Below are positions 34,290 to 46,639 of a DNA stretch of 64,000 bases, one piece after another; within the stretch, counting starts at the first letter, position 1; every line of letters begins with the position of its first letter. Under the pieces are notes generated by a model, which saw nothing but the letters and a program-made list of their open reading frames with translations, was not told the origin of the DNA and did not search any database. The translations under genes and the position numbers were made by a program. Origin of the DNA: Ridgeia piscesae (taxonomy: Eukaryota > Annelida > Polychaeta > Sabellida > Siboglinidae); assembly GCA_025642075.2 (NCBI GenBank), contig JAODUO010000124.1:366001-430000 (forward strand), written 5' to 3'.

Positions 34290-35836
34290 TAATGACCAAC
34301 GGAAGTTTCAAATATGTAACGTCTGTAAAATTAACAAAGAAGTATGACATTTTGCTTATATGGCCTTACCATATCGCATATCTTGGCTATTCTTATTGTA
34401 GTTTACTAGTTCAAATATATACGTATTATTCTGAATATGTAGGACCGTCATATTAGCGAATGACAAACTAAATATGCATCCCATATTTCCCGAATCAAAA
34501 TCCCATTACCGTATATGGGTAAAATGGCAGATTTGCGGGTAAATCGGGATAGTCCATTTATCAAAAATATGAGTCACCCAAAAAAACAAACATGCGTGTT
34601 GTGTTTGGTGATGTTTGGCGATAAAGACATGTTACCTAATGCGCAAAATGTGGAGTGGACGAAAGGGAAGTTAATCTCCCATATTGCCCGGGTTACGCAA
34701 TGTATCCTGATAGTATGCTGTTATAACCATCAGTATTTTTATAGAAATTATACCTATTTTGTTTAAAAAGTGAGAGGTAGATAGATGACAAATATAGATA
34801 TATATATATATATATATATATGATATATAATATAGTCTTTTGGAAAAAAGGAACAACAATTTCGATCTAAGTCAAGAGTCACGGATATTTCAAGGCACAT
34901 ACTCAATCGCAAGATGCCTCCTTACCGTGTGAAAATGCCGCCGACAAAAATGAAAGATCAGCCTTTATTAGGTGAGACATTCCATGCTATTATCTGTAGA
35001 TAAGTATCTAAAGAATAAAATAATAATATGTGTTGAACTCACGTCTCATTAATGCAATTTGCTCCGGGCGCCTAGTGATAGACCATGTTGAACAGGGTAG
35101 TAGAACGTATGTGAGGGTCTGTCCAAGTAGTGAATTATGGTAACTAAAATATATTATTGTAATAGTAGGACGTACTTCAATGGAGTGATACAATGCAGGA
35201 TAGTGAAATAAAAGTGTTGACAGGCCATTTGTGAAGAAATTAAGACTATTGTTATTTCTTTATATCTCAATATCATTGACGTAGGTGTTGCTTGGTATGT
35301 TACAACAGAAAACTATATTCAAAACTTCGACATTGTCGCGGTGGAAAAAGCTTCAGGGAAGGAAACAGTATGTCAATACTATAGGTGGAGACCATTCCAG
35401 AGGGGTGAAACGATAGGCCTCCGTTGTAGACGAGATGCTTTAGGAAGTGTGATCAAGATCCGAAACGTCGGACAGAAACGACGTGCCCTTAAGCTATGTG
35501 GCGTGAAAGTTTACGGATCACTTGGTAATGCAGCAATCGACTCTTCCTCAAATCGAAGCAATTATTAAGCCAGGCGATATGCGACGTTACGCGCACGCAC
35601 GCACGCAATCACCCTCTCACACCCACCCACACACGCGCGCGCCCACACACACCATACCTTATACACACTCACATACACGAGCATGTGTACAGACAGCAAA
35701 ATAGTGTATACACAGTCATGAGCATGGGTGTACAAGATCACACAAACCAATATACGCGCGCGCGCACGCACGCACGCACGCACGCACGTACAAACACACT
35801 AATAAACACTGTCATACATAAATACACACAGACAAA
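34290..35836 (+). repeat. Segmental duplication, copy 1 (contains gene B exon 3)
   Basis: From AATGACCAACGGAAGTTTC to GACAAACATT this 1.55-kb block recurs at 38715-40366. The second halves (from about 35190 and 39715) are nearly identical, including the coding exon and the CA/CG-rich microsatellites. The first halves differ by many single-base indels. The offset in the identical part is 4527 bases. A CR1 LINE lies exactly between the two copies. Confidence 0.9.
35285..35524 (+). CDS. Gene B exon 3 (copy 1): second half of fucolectin-like domain
   Basis: The acceptor CATTGACGTAG precedes a 240-base exon, phase 1 at both ends, with donor G|GTAATG at 35525. The encoded part starts VAWYVTTENY and includes KETVCQYYRW, GETIGLRC, GSVIKIRN and ALKLCGVKVYGSL. 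That is the family's C-x-Y..G..I-x-L-x-C..G-x-x-V-x-I..L-x-LCEVEVYG pattern, with Cys pairs in the expected places. Joined to exon 31067-31341 it completes a domain of about 145 residues. Because the exon is symmetric, using one or both copies leaves the frame intact. Confidence 0.85.
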
Positions 35837-35859
35837 CATTCCTACGCATTTGGTTTTTA

Positions 35860-38714
35860 AAAGTGTTTGTTAATCCAAGGAGCATAGTAAACAAAAGAAA
35901 TGAACTAAACATTATGGTGAAGATATTGACCTCACATAATAGGTATAACTGAATCTTGGGCCACACCCATATATCAGATGCCGAATTAGGAATGACAGGG
36001 TATGTAATGTTTAGGAAAGATAGATTAGGAAGAAGGGGAGGCGGAGTTATTTTATATATTAAAGAATCCATCCAAGCTTATGAAATAAAATTAGTAAAGA
36101 AGCAGAATGTGAAGATGCTGTCTGGTGTAACATAGTTACAGGAAAGTCAACATTAACTGTTGGGTTAGTGTATCGAGTCAAACATAAGCATGGAAGAGAA
36201 TGAAAAAATACATAACGCTATCAAAGAAGTGAGTAAACGGGACTGTATTATTATGGGGGATTTTAACCATGGGCATATACAGTGGACATCTCTACAGAGT
36301 ACCGGGAGAGAGGATCAAGAGTTTTTAATTTAGTACAAGATAGTTTCCTTTCTCAACATGTGTTAGAAGCAACCAGGGGCGAGAACGTGTTTGACATAGT
36401 ATTGAGCTCACAGAAGGAATTTGTTGATAAAGTCAAGATATGTGAGCCACTGGGGTGTAGTGATCACAACCAGATACATTTTATCATCAAAGTAAAGGGA
36501 GAACGGAATAGAAAAATAAGGTACAGGAAATTTTTTACAAAGGAAGATATAAGGACATGAGGGGAAAATTTAGCAAAGATAGACTGGAATAACACACTGA
36601 AGAATAAGACAGCAACAGAATGCTGGAATATTTTAAAGAGTGAAATTGACTGCGTCGTTGACAAATTTGTCCCCTTGAAAAAACAGGGGAAACGGTAAAG
36701 AAGAAACACTTATCGAAGGAAGCCATTAGAAAAATCAAGTACAAGCAAATGATGTGGAAGACATATAGACATACCGGAAGTGAAGAAGACTATAGCATTT
36801 ATAAAGAAGCACTTAATCAAGCTACAGCTGAAATTAGAAATTCAAAGAGAAGCTACGAACATAAAATAGCTTTTAATATAAAACATGACAGCAAGAGTTT
36901 GTATGCGTATGTTCGAAGTAAATAGAAAGTTCAGGATAAGGTCGGTCCTCTAGAAGGTAGTGATGGAAACATAATAACAGAGGGATTCTTAATGGCAGAA
37001 AACCTAAATGAGTACTTTAGTTCGGTGTTTACCAGGGAAGATATTAGTATATTACCAGTACTTGAGACTAAGTTCGAAGGGAGAGAGTTTGACTATTTAG
37101 GACAACTAATTGTAACCCCAACAATGGTAGCTATGAAAATAAGAGATATGAAGGATAATAAATCACCTGGAGTAGATGGGATTCCTCCCAAATTACTATT
37201 GGAAATTGTAGAACAAATCAGCATACCGCTTGCAACAGTGTTCAATTTGTCATTAGAGGAGGGAATAGTTCCGTTAGAATGGAAAGAAGCAAACATTATA
37301 CCATTATTTAAAAAAGGTTCGAGAAACAAGTCAGAGAACTATAGACCAGTGAGTTTAACATCGGTGATTTGCAAACTATTTGAAAGACTAATTAAAGATC
37401 ACCTGGTTGATTTTCTTGTTAAAAATAAATTGATAAACCCATCTCAACATGGGTTTTTAAAAGCGAGGTCATGCTTAACAAATATGTTATGTTTTTTGGG
37501 AAAATGTCACAAAGTGGCTAGATGAGGGATCACCAGTAGATATAATCTACTTAGATTTTAAAAAGCCTTTGACAAAGTGCCACACCAAAAACTACTACTT
37601 AAACTAAAGGCCCATGGCATAGGAAATGGAATGATCAACTGGATAGAAAAATGGCTTATTGGTAGAAGACAAAGAGTAGTAGTTGATGGGGAGGTTTCAA
37701 ACTGGAAACCCGGGTTTTTAGTGGAGTACCGCAGGGATCAGTACTGGGACCTATTTTATTCTTAATATATATCAATGATTTGGATGATGACATAACAAGC
37801 AAGGTGTTGAAGTTTGCGGACGACACAAAAGTGTTTAGGAAAATTAAAAGTGATGCAGATAGACAGCATTTACAAGATGATCTTAATAAGTTGATAGAAT
37901 GGTCTGAGAAGTGGCAAATGCTGTTTAATTTTGGAAAGTGTAAGTGCCTTCACACAGGACATGGGAATGAAGATGCACAATATACAATGGGTGATACTGT
38001 ACTAAATACTACCTCAAAGGAAAAGGACTTAGGGTTAACTATTAGTGCTGACATGAAGGTATCAGAGCAGTGTGGAATTGCAGCAGCGAAGGGAAACCAA
38101 ATTCTTGGATTAATTAGGCGAAATATAGTGTACAAAGAAAAAGAACTAATAATACCGCTGTATAAAACAATAGTTAGGCCTCACTTAGAATATTGTATAC
38201 AAGCATGGAGGCCATATCGCAAGAAGGATATTGATATGCTAGAAAGAGTACAAAGGAGAGCAACCAAAATGATACAAAAACTCAGGAATATTAGTTATGA
38301 AATGCGTCTAAAAGAATGTGGCTTAACAACACTAGAAACCAGAAGATTGAGAGGAGATCAGATTGAGGTGTTTAAAATATTGAATGGATATGAAAATATT
38401 GACAGAAATATTTTTTCACAGTCAAGGAAGAGAGAAGGACTAGAGGACATGGAGTTACATTAGCAAAGAAGCAGTGTAGACTAGATATTAGAAAATTTTC
38501 ATTTTCACAAAGAACAGTAAACGAATGGAACAGATTATCAGCTGATTGTGTAGGTGCTAGCAGTGTTAATATATTTAAACATAAAATTGACATATACCTA
38601 AGAAGGGCGGGGTATACTTAGATAGATAGGTTGGACTCTCGATAAGCCAAATGGCTTCCTAGTCCACCTGCCATCTAGAGTTGAATCTCTAGGTGGCAAT
38701 CTTGTTAAATCTTG
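35860..38714 (+). mobile_element. CR1-type LINE, nearly complete ORF2 with frameshifts
   Basis: A 5'-truncated copy. The endonuclease is recognisable from ESWATPISDAELGMTGY (35950) through GRRGGGVILYIK, IIMGDFNHGHIQW (36247) and CEPLGCSDHNQIHF (36450). The linker is followed by the reverse transcriptase: DNKSPGVDGIPPKLL (37152), WKEANIIPLFKKG, NYRPVSLTSVICK, a frameshift near 37525, then PHQKLLLKLKAHGIG, KFADDTKVF (catalytic F-x-DD, 37810) and KEKDLGLTIS. A frameshift near 38440 separates the C-terminal FSQRTVNEWNRLS part, which ends at TAG 38619. The 3' end is a direct repeat of CTTGTTAAAT without poly(A), as expected for CR1. At least four frameshifts or stops make it inactive. It is different from the 22.5-kb element. 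Confidence 0.92.
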
Positions 38715-39267
38715 TTAAATGACCAACGGAAGTTTCAAATATGTAACGTCTGTAAAATTAACAAAGAAGTATGACATTTTGCTTATATGGCCTTACCATA
38801 TCGCATATCTTGGCTATTCTTATTGTAGTTTACTAGTTCAAATACATACGTTACTTAAAATAACTACTGAATATGTAGGACCACGTCATATTAGCGAATG
38901 ACACAACTAAATATGCATCCCATATTTCCCGAATCAAAATCCCATTTTACCCGTATATGCGCGTAAAATGGAAGATTTGCGGGTAAATCGGGATAGTCCG
39001 TATTTATCAAAAAATAATGATGTCACCCAAAAAACAATACCATGCCGTGTTGTGTTTTGGTGTGTTTGGCCGATACACAACAAACTGTTACCCTAATGCG
39101 CAAAATGTGGGTGCGACGAACAGCGGAACGTTAACTCTCCCATATTGCCCGGGTTACCGCTACACTGTATCCTGATAGTATGCCTGTTATAACCATCAAG
39201 CTACTTTTTTAGAAATTATACCTATTTTGTTTATAAAATGAGGTGTGAGTATAAAATAAAGATGACA

Positions 39268-39329
<62 letters not shown>

Positions 39330-40366
39330 TTTAAAAATTACAACACATTTTTCATCTAAGTCAAGCAGTCACCGAGATATTTCAAGGCACATACTCAATC
39401 CAAGATGCCTTCCTTACCGTGGGAAAATGCCGCCGACAAAAATGAAACATTACCAGCCTTCCTCTTAGGTGGACATTCAAACTATGACTATTTCAGCTCT
39501 GTATGATAAGTATTAATAAAATAAAATAATAATATGTGTTTGAACTCAACTGTCTCATTAATGGCAATTTGCTCTGGGCACGCAATCCTACGTGAGTAAA
39601 CCATTTGAACAGCGGTAAGTCTCACGGCGTAGTGAGGGTCTTCCAGAGTTAGTCGAATTATTGTGTAACTAAATATATATTATTGTAATAGCTAACGTTG
39701 ACTTCAATGGAGTGATACAATGCAGGATAGTGAAATAAAAGTGTTGACAGGCCATTTGTGAAGAAATTAAGACTATTGTTATTTCTTTATATCTCAATAT
39801 CATTGACGTAGGTGTTGCTTGGTATGTTACAACAGAAAACTATATTCAAAACTTCGACATTGTCGCGGTGGAAAAAGCTTCAGGGAAGGAAACAGTATGT
39901 CAATACTATAGGTGGAGACCATTCCAGAGGGGTGAAACGATAGGCCTCCGTTGTAGACGAGATGCTTTAGGAAGTGTGATCAAGATCCGAAACGTCGGAC
40001 AGAAACGACGTGCCCTTAAGCTATGTGGCGTGAAAGTTTACGGATCACTTGGTAATGCAGCAATCGACTCTTCCTCAAATCGAAGCAATTATTAAGCCAG
40101 GCGATATGCGACGTTACGCGCACGCACGCACGCAATCACCCTCTCACACCCACCCACACACGCGCGCGCCCACACACACCATACCTTATACACACTCACA
40201 TACACGAGCATGTGTACAGACAGCAAAATAGTGTATACACAGTCATGAGCATGGGTGTACAAGATCACACAAACCAATATACGCGCGCGCGCGCGCACGC
40301 ACGCACGCACGCACGTACAAACACACTAATAAACACTGTCATACATAAATACACACAGACAAACAT
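38715..40366 (+). repeat. Segmental duplication, copy 2
   Basis: This is the second copy of 34290-35836. The stretch 38900-39700 carries unusually many single-base insertions and a much longer (TA)n than copy 1, whereas 39715-40366 is almost identical to it. After 40366 the sequence leaves copy 1 and enters the acceptor region of the acidic repeat exon. Confidence 0.9.
39812..40051 (+). CDS. Gene B exon 3 (copy 2): second half of fucolectin-like domain
   Basis: This is the same 240-base, phase 1-1 exon as 35285-35524, with no differences noticed in the coding part. It is the copy next to the downstream exons, so the ancestral gene probably used this one. The upstream copy lies beyond a LINE and lacks the downstream exons. 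No separate signal-peptide exon precedes this copy, so it must be spliced from the exon at 31067-31341 (or after copy 1). If both copies are included, the product would carry one and a half lectin-like domains. Confidence 0.8.
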
Positions 40367-40398
40367 TTCTTCTTACTGCCACTTTGGTATTGTGACAG

Positions 40399-40418
40399 AA
40401 GTATTGTTATTCCCATAG
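40399..40418 (+). CDS. Possible alternative last exon of a lectin-only isoform
   Basis: A much better acceptor (TTTCTTCTTACTGCC..TTGTGACAG) ends at 40398. Spliced from exon 3 in phase 1 it adds EVLLFP and then TAG at 40416. This would give a short secreted protein ending just after the lectin-like domain, whereas the weaker acceptor at 40451 gives the long repeat protein. Purely a splice-site inference. Confidence 0.35.
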
Positions 40419-40451
40419 CGCAACACATTGGGAGACGGAAAAGGAGCACAG

Positions 40452-42550
40452 GTGCCAAAGCTTATAAAAACAGTGCTTCCGTGAGCAGCAGTGCTTACGT
40501 AAACGACGGTATCGTGAGCAGCAATTTCGAAATCAGCAGTGAAGTGAGCCGGGGTTTCATGAAGAACGGAAAACGGACCGGCCATTACGTGAAAACCGTT
40601 GAGAGGGGTTACATGATCAGCGATGAAGTGAGCAGTGGAGGCATGACAAGCAGTAATGATAGCAACGGTGAACAGAGCGGCGATAACATGGACAATGGAC
40701 ACGTGAGTAGCGGTGAACAGAGCGGCAATAACATGAGCGACGAAGACATGAAAGCTTTGTTATTTTTATATATTATTATGGGCGGCGGGCAGCAGAACGG
40801 CGATAACAAGAGCAGCGGTGACACGAGCAACAGTGAGCAGATCGGCGATTCCATGAGCAGCGGTGAACAAAGCGGCGATTATAGGAGCAGCGGAGACATG
40901 AGCAACGGTGAAGAGAGCGACGATGACAGGAGCAGCGGAGATATGAGCAACGGCGAAGAGAGCGACGATTCCATCAGCAACGAAGACATGCAAACGTTAT
41001 TATTATTATACATGTCTACGTCCAGCGGTGAACAAAGCGGCGATTCCACGAGCAGCGGAGACATGAGCAGCGGTGAGCAGAGCGGCGATTACATGAGCAG
41101 CGGAGACATGAGCAGTGAGCAGAGCGGCGATTACACGAGCAGCGGAGACATGAGCAGCGGTGAGCAGAGCGGCGATTACATGAGCAGCGGAGACATGAGC
41201 AGCGGTGAGCAGAGCGGCGATTACACGAGCAGCGGAGACATGAGCAGCGGTGAGCAGAGCGGCGATTACATGAGCAGCGGAGACATGAGCAGCGGTGAGC
41301 AGAGCGGCGATTACATGAGCAGCGGAGACATGAGCAGCGGTGAGCAGAGCGGCGATTACATGAGCAGCGGAGACATGAGCAGCGGTGAGCAGAGCGGCGA
41401 TTACACAAGCAGCGGAGACATGAGCAGCAGTGAAGAGAGCGACGATTCCATCAGCGACGAAGACCTGAAAGCTTTATTGTTATTATATATTATTATGGGC
41501 GGCGATGAGCAGAGCGGCGATTATACGAGTAGCGGTGAGCAGAACGGAGATTACATGAGCAGCGGTGAGCAGAGTGGCGATTACATGAACAGCGGTGAGC
41601 AGAGCGACGATTACATGAGCAGCGGAGACATGAGCAGCGATGAGGAAAGCGGCGATTACACGGGCAAAGGAGAACTTATCGGCGATTACATGAGCAGCGG
41701 AGACATGAGCAGCGGTGAGCAAAACGAAGATTACATGAGCATCGGAGAGCAGAGTGCCAAAGATGTGATGGACTACATGGGCAGAGGTCATACGGAGAAC
41801 GGTGAGCAAAGCGGCGATTACATGAGCAGCGGAGATATGAGCAGCGGTGAACAGAGCGGCGATTACATGAGCAGCGGAGACATGAGCAGCGGTGAACAGA
41901 GCGGCGATTACATGAGCAGCGGAAACATGAGCAACGGTGAACAGAGCGGTGATTACATGAGCAACGGTGAGCAAAGCGGCGAGTACATGAACATCGGAGA
42001 GCAGAGTGCCAAAGATGTGATGGACTATATGGGCAGAGGTCACTCGGGGACCGGTGAACAGGGCGGCGATTACATGGGCAGCGAAGATATGAGCATCGGT
42101 GAACAGAGCGGCGATTACATGAGCAGCGGAGACATGAGCAGCGGTGAAGCAGAGCGGCGATTACATGAGCAGCGGAACATGAGCACGGTGAGCAGAGCGG
42201 CGATTACATGAGCAAAGGTGAGCAAAGCGGCGAGTACATGAACATCGGAGAGCAGAGTGCCAAAGATGTGATGGACTATATGGGCAGAGGTCACTCGGGG
42301 ACCGGTGAACAGGGCGGCGATTACATGGGCAGCGAAGATATGAGCATCGGTGAACAGAGCGGCGATTACAGGAGCATCGGAGAGGAGAGAGCCAAAGATG
42401 TGCAAGACTATTATAATACCAAAGGTTACATGAAGAGCGGTCAAGAGGGCGGCGATGACATGGGCAGCGACGAAGAGAGCGGTGATTACATGAACAGCGG
42501 AGATATAAGTAGCGGTGAACACAGCGGCGTTGGTGACGTAGTCGATCGCG
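40452..42550 (+). CDS. Gene B exon 4: acidic Ser/Gly/Asp/Glu repeat region
   Basis: A 2.1-kb exon entered in phase 1 from the acceptor GGAGCACAG (40451) and left in phase 1 at the donor CGCG|GTAAGT (42551). It encodes about 700 residues built from SGDYMSSGDMSSGEQ 15-mers. Three hydrophobic islands (DEDMKALLFLYIIMGG near 40740, DMQTLLLLYM near 40987, DEDLKALLLLYIIMGG near 41458) and repeated EQSAKDVMDYMGRGH modules (41748, 42002, 42252) interrupt the array. Composition is strongly acidic with Ser, Gly, Tyr and Met and hardly any basic residue or Cys. The frame breaks between 42145 and 42200: one extra and two missing bases relative to neighbouring repeats. The exon is 2099 bases, one short of a multiple of three. 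A structural extracellular protein is inferred. Confidence 0.75.
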
Positions 42551-42633
42551 GTAAGTGTCGACCTGCCTTCATAAAATATGTAGTCAAAAATACTTATTTA
42601 AGCATAGTTGGACAATGACTTAACATTAGTTGT

Positions 42634-42842
<209 letters not shown>

Positions 42843-43109
42843 TAAAAACTAACGTTAAATCGTTGTCTAATAATATTTAATGAAGTATGTATATTTAATG
42901 AAGATAGTGCAACAACAACTATTGATAGAGAAAGGATGCGCAATGATGCTTTGAATCTGTGAAACAACACATCTGGGAGATATCTCTCCTATTCTGATAA
43001 CAATGTAAACGCTTGTAAAGTTGACCTGTGAACAGTGACAAGTGTCTTGTTGCGGCTAAGGACATCAACTATGTAAGACAGACACCGGACAGTCTTTCTT
43101 TTTCTTGTG

Positions 43110-43420
43110 AGACTACAATCGTAGAGCAATTGTCTCGGGGGTCGAGCTTCGGACTCTCGACTAGGGGAACCCTGGCTCGAAGCCTGTGCTGTGGTTTTAA
43201 AACCATCGGCAAGTTTTAAAAATTATACATTGATCCAATTAACTCATCTGTTTAAATGAGTACCTGGCTACAGACAGTGGTGGGTATTAGTACGAGCTGG
43301 TTTCACGCATTAATTGCAGCGAGGTTGGGTGATCCCCAGAGAAGTTGAGATTGTTTTACTTTTTTACAAGGCGCTCAGGTGATTTTAAATCTTGAATTTA
43401 AAAACATAAATTATTGGGGA
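43110..43420 (+). mobile_element. Possible tRNA-derived SINE
   Basis: The head contains ACTCTCGACTAGGGGAACCC followed by TGGCTCGAAGCCTG. This resembles the anticodon-to-T arm part of a tRNA, with a B-box-like GGCTCGAAGCC (consensus GGTTCGAANCC). Downstream is an unrelated body with TACCTGGCTACAGACAGTGG. A-box, target duplication and other copies were not found in the window. Confidence 0.4.
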
Positions 43421-43863
43421 TGCAACCCTAAATTACCCATCAGCTACGTGGTAAACAAAGTAGATTTCCTTCACAGCAGAGCAACGATCTAACTAGTTTG
43501 GGTCGATTCACAAAATGGACATGTCCTGTGTACCTTCTTGCATATTTCAATGGTATCCAGAAAAAGTTAAATTTTGCGGGCTGTGATAGCGTCACACACG
43601 CCAAGCATATGTTAAGTGTCAACCACTTATTGTTGCAAATAGGTTTTTGTTATGAGGCTACTCTTCCGAAACCGGAATTTCAACAAAAGGGTACTATGAA
43701 AATCACGTGTTCAGGCAGCCATTTTGTTGATTGCTTGACGGAGTTAGTTAAGCAACCTTGATATATCAATTGGGACGATTTACTATTACACGCGCACGTT
43801 TGTTGAATATTACCACGTTTACGCAGTCACTAACATAACCAGCATTGTAATTTTCCATTACAG

Positions 43864-44061
43864 TGCTCAAAAAGAAGAATTGTGTCTCTTCATGCAAAGG
43901 ATTAACACTTGGCAATTACCAATCCTGCCACGGCTGCAACGTGTACGTGACGTGTGTCGGGTCACTAATGCTAGATGATCGACCATGCCCCAGAAACTTC
44001 GCTTGGGACGATAACAAGAAATTGTGTGAACGGAAAAGCTCAACATGCGGCAGAATAAAAG
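43864..44061 (+). CDS. Gene B exon 5: chitin-binding type-2 (peritrophin-A) domain
   Basis: The acceptor TTTTCCATTACAG precedes a 198-base exon, phase 1 at both ends, with donor AAAG|GTGACT at 44062. The domain has cysteines in the type-2 order: CVSSCKG, SCHGCNVYVTC, RPCPRNFAWDD, KLCERKSSTC, i.e. C-x5-C, C-x10-C and C-x12-C spacing in the core. It also has the aromatic and FAWDD segment expected before the fifth Cys (family form F-d-x-x-x-x-x-C). Such domains bind chitin in peritrophic, cuticle, tube and shell matrices. The junction with exon 4 is in frame (phase 1). Whether further exons follow is unknown; the next 1.2 kb is simple sequence. Confidence 0.85.
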
Positions 44062-44089
44062 GTGACTTTCTGCGTACCGTTTTCAGTGT

Positions 44090-45257
<1,168 letters not shown>

Positions 45258-45615
45258 AATGGGTCTTCCGTTCATCCGCCTACGCTACCGCTGTTTTTTG
45301 TTTATATCGAATGTACTGTTGTAGGTTGACACTGGACTACGTTGCCTTCGTGGAGTAATACGCCGGCGTTATACGGGTATTCGTGTTGGATTATGCCACC
45401 AGATGGCGTCGAATAAATGTATTTCCTGAAAAACGTGTGTTCTTGACTGAAATTTAAATCTAGGCAACCTTATCATCGGACATAATCTCCTTTATGACCT
45501 GGAAGTTGTATTGTCTTTTCGCATGGAGATTGACATGAATTAAGTCACCCTAAAACATGCATAAGCTTATCGCCACAATAACATAACGCAATTGTAAGCG
45601 TATAGGCCTAATGTG

Positions 45616-46629
45616 CATAAAAGTACAATAAGAGTATGTAACTGTAGTAAAACAGATTAAGAGTAGTTGTATTGATAATAATCCAGCCCTGATTAAAATA
45701 GTGTGAGGATTAATAGCATAAAAAGTGTGTATTAAAACTGCTGCATCCTGTCAAATGGTCTTAGTGATTTCACAAAAAGCAGAGCTATCAGATACTCCCC
45801 AAATACTGCTTAGTTGGTTTATGCATACATGTTACTTTTTTCGTTTCGTTTGGATCCAATCGAAACGATGTACGAAACCTGAAAATGGAAATGGATCTTT
45901 GTGTGGACACAAGCTTTAGTTTCACCTGAACGCGGCTTGGAGGCGAGATTGACCTTCGACCTCACCCGAGGTGGTGTTTTGTGTTCAGTCACAACGTCGG
46001 ATGCAGTCAATGTCTACACTGGCTACAGTCCACATGCAGCGTTCGCACAGAGGTTCTTCCATATAGGTTAGTAATTAACAACTACTCAGCTATAATCACG
46101 TGTATGTATATTTAAGCGTGTGCATAAAAGTACAATAAGAGTATGTAACTGTAGTAAAACAGATTAAGAGTAGTTGTATTGATAATAATCCAGCCCTGAT
46201 TAAAATAGTGTGAGGATTAATAGCATAAAAAGTGTGTATTAAAACTGCTGCATCCAGTCAAATGGTCTTAGTGATTTCACAAAAAGCAGAGCTATCAGAT
46301 ACTCCCCAAATACTGCTTAGTTGGTTTATGCATACATGTTACTTTTTTCGTTTCGTTTGGATCCAATCGAAACGATGTACGAAACCTGAAAATGGAAATG
46401 GATCTTTGTGTGGACACAAGCTTTAGTTTCACCTGAACGCGGCTTGGAGGCGAGATTGACCTTCGACCTCACCCGAGGTGGTGTTTTGTGTTCAGTCACA
46501 ACGTCGGATGCAGTCAATGTCTACACTGGCTACAGTCCACATGCAGCGTTCGCACAGAGGTTCTTCCATATAGGTTAGTAATTAACAACTACTCAGCTAT
46601 AATCACGTGTATGTATATTTAAGCGTATG
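45616..46629 (+). repeat. 507-bp tandem duplication
   Basis: Two head-to-tail copies (about 45616-46122 and 46123-46629) differ at only one noticed site (CATCCTGTC against CATCCAGTC). Near-identity means either a very recent duplication, ongoing homogenisation or an assembly artefact. A diverged third relative of the head (GTGAGGATTAA, ATCCAGCC) is seen near 47262-47300. Confidence 0.9.
45989..46066 (+). CDS. Candidate small phase 1-1 exon, duplicated at 46496-46573 (hypothetical)
   Basis: The acceptor GGTGTTTTGTGTTCAG and donor ATAG|GTTAGT enclose 78 bases that are open in the phase shared by gene B introns, encoding TTSDAVNVYTGY and then SPHAAFAQRFFHI. The second tandem copy repeats it exactly. 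The length is a multiple of three, so both could be included. No domain is recognised. It could be a further exon of gene B or a coincidence. Confidence 0.3.
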   Translation, partial: SQRRMQSMSTLATVHMQRSHRGSSI

Positions 46630-46639
46630 ATTATACATA

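Noticed and set aside
35590..35830. His-Thr-rich frames after exon 3 as coding extension
   Set aside because: They read through the donor into CA/CG microsatellites; identical in both duplicates because of the duplication, not because of coding constraint.
40430..40450. Furin-like RRKR site before the acidic repeat
   Set aside because: It would be translated only with the 40398 acceptor in phase 2, which does not match the phase 1 donor of exon 3.
41040..41420. Regular 45-bp repeats reminiscent of a CRISPR array
   Set aside because: There are no unique spacers, the unit is in frame with a protein repeat, and the context is an animal gene.
43498..43761. 87-codon plus-strand frame in the intron before the chitin-binding exon
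   Set aside because: No domain, no splice support in a consistent phase, and overlapped by another frame on the minus strand; likely chance.
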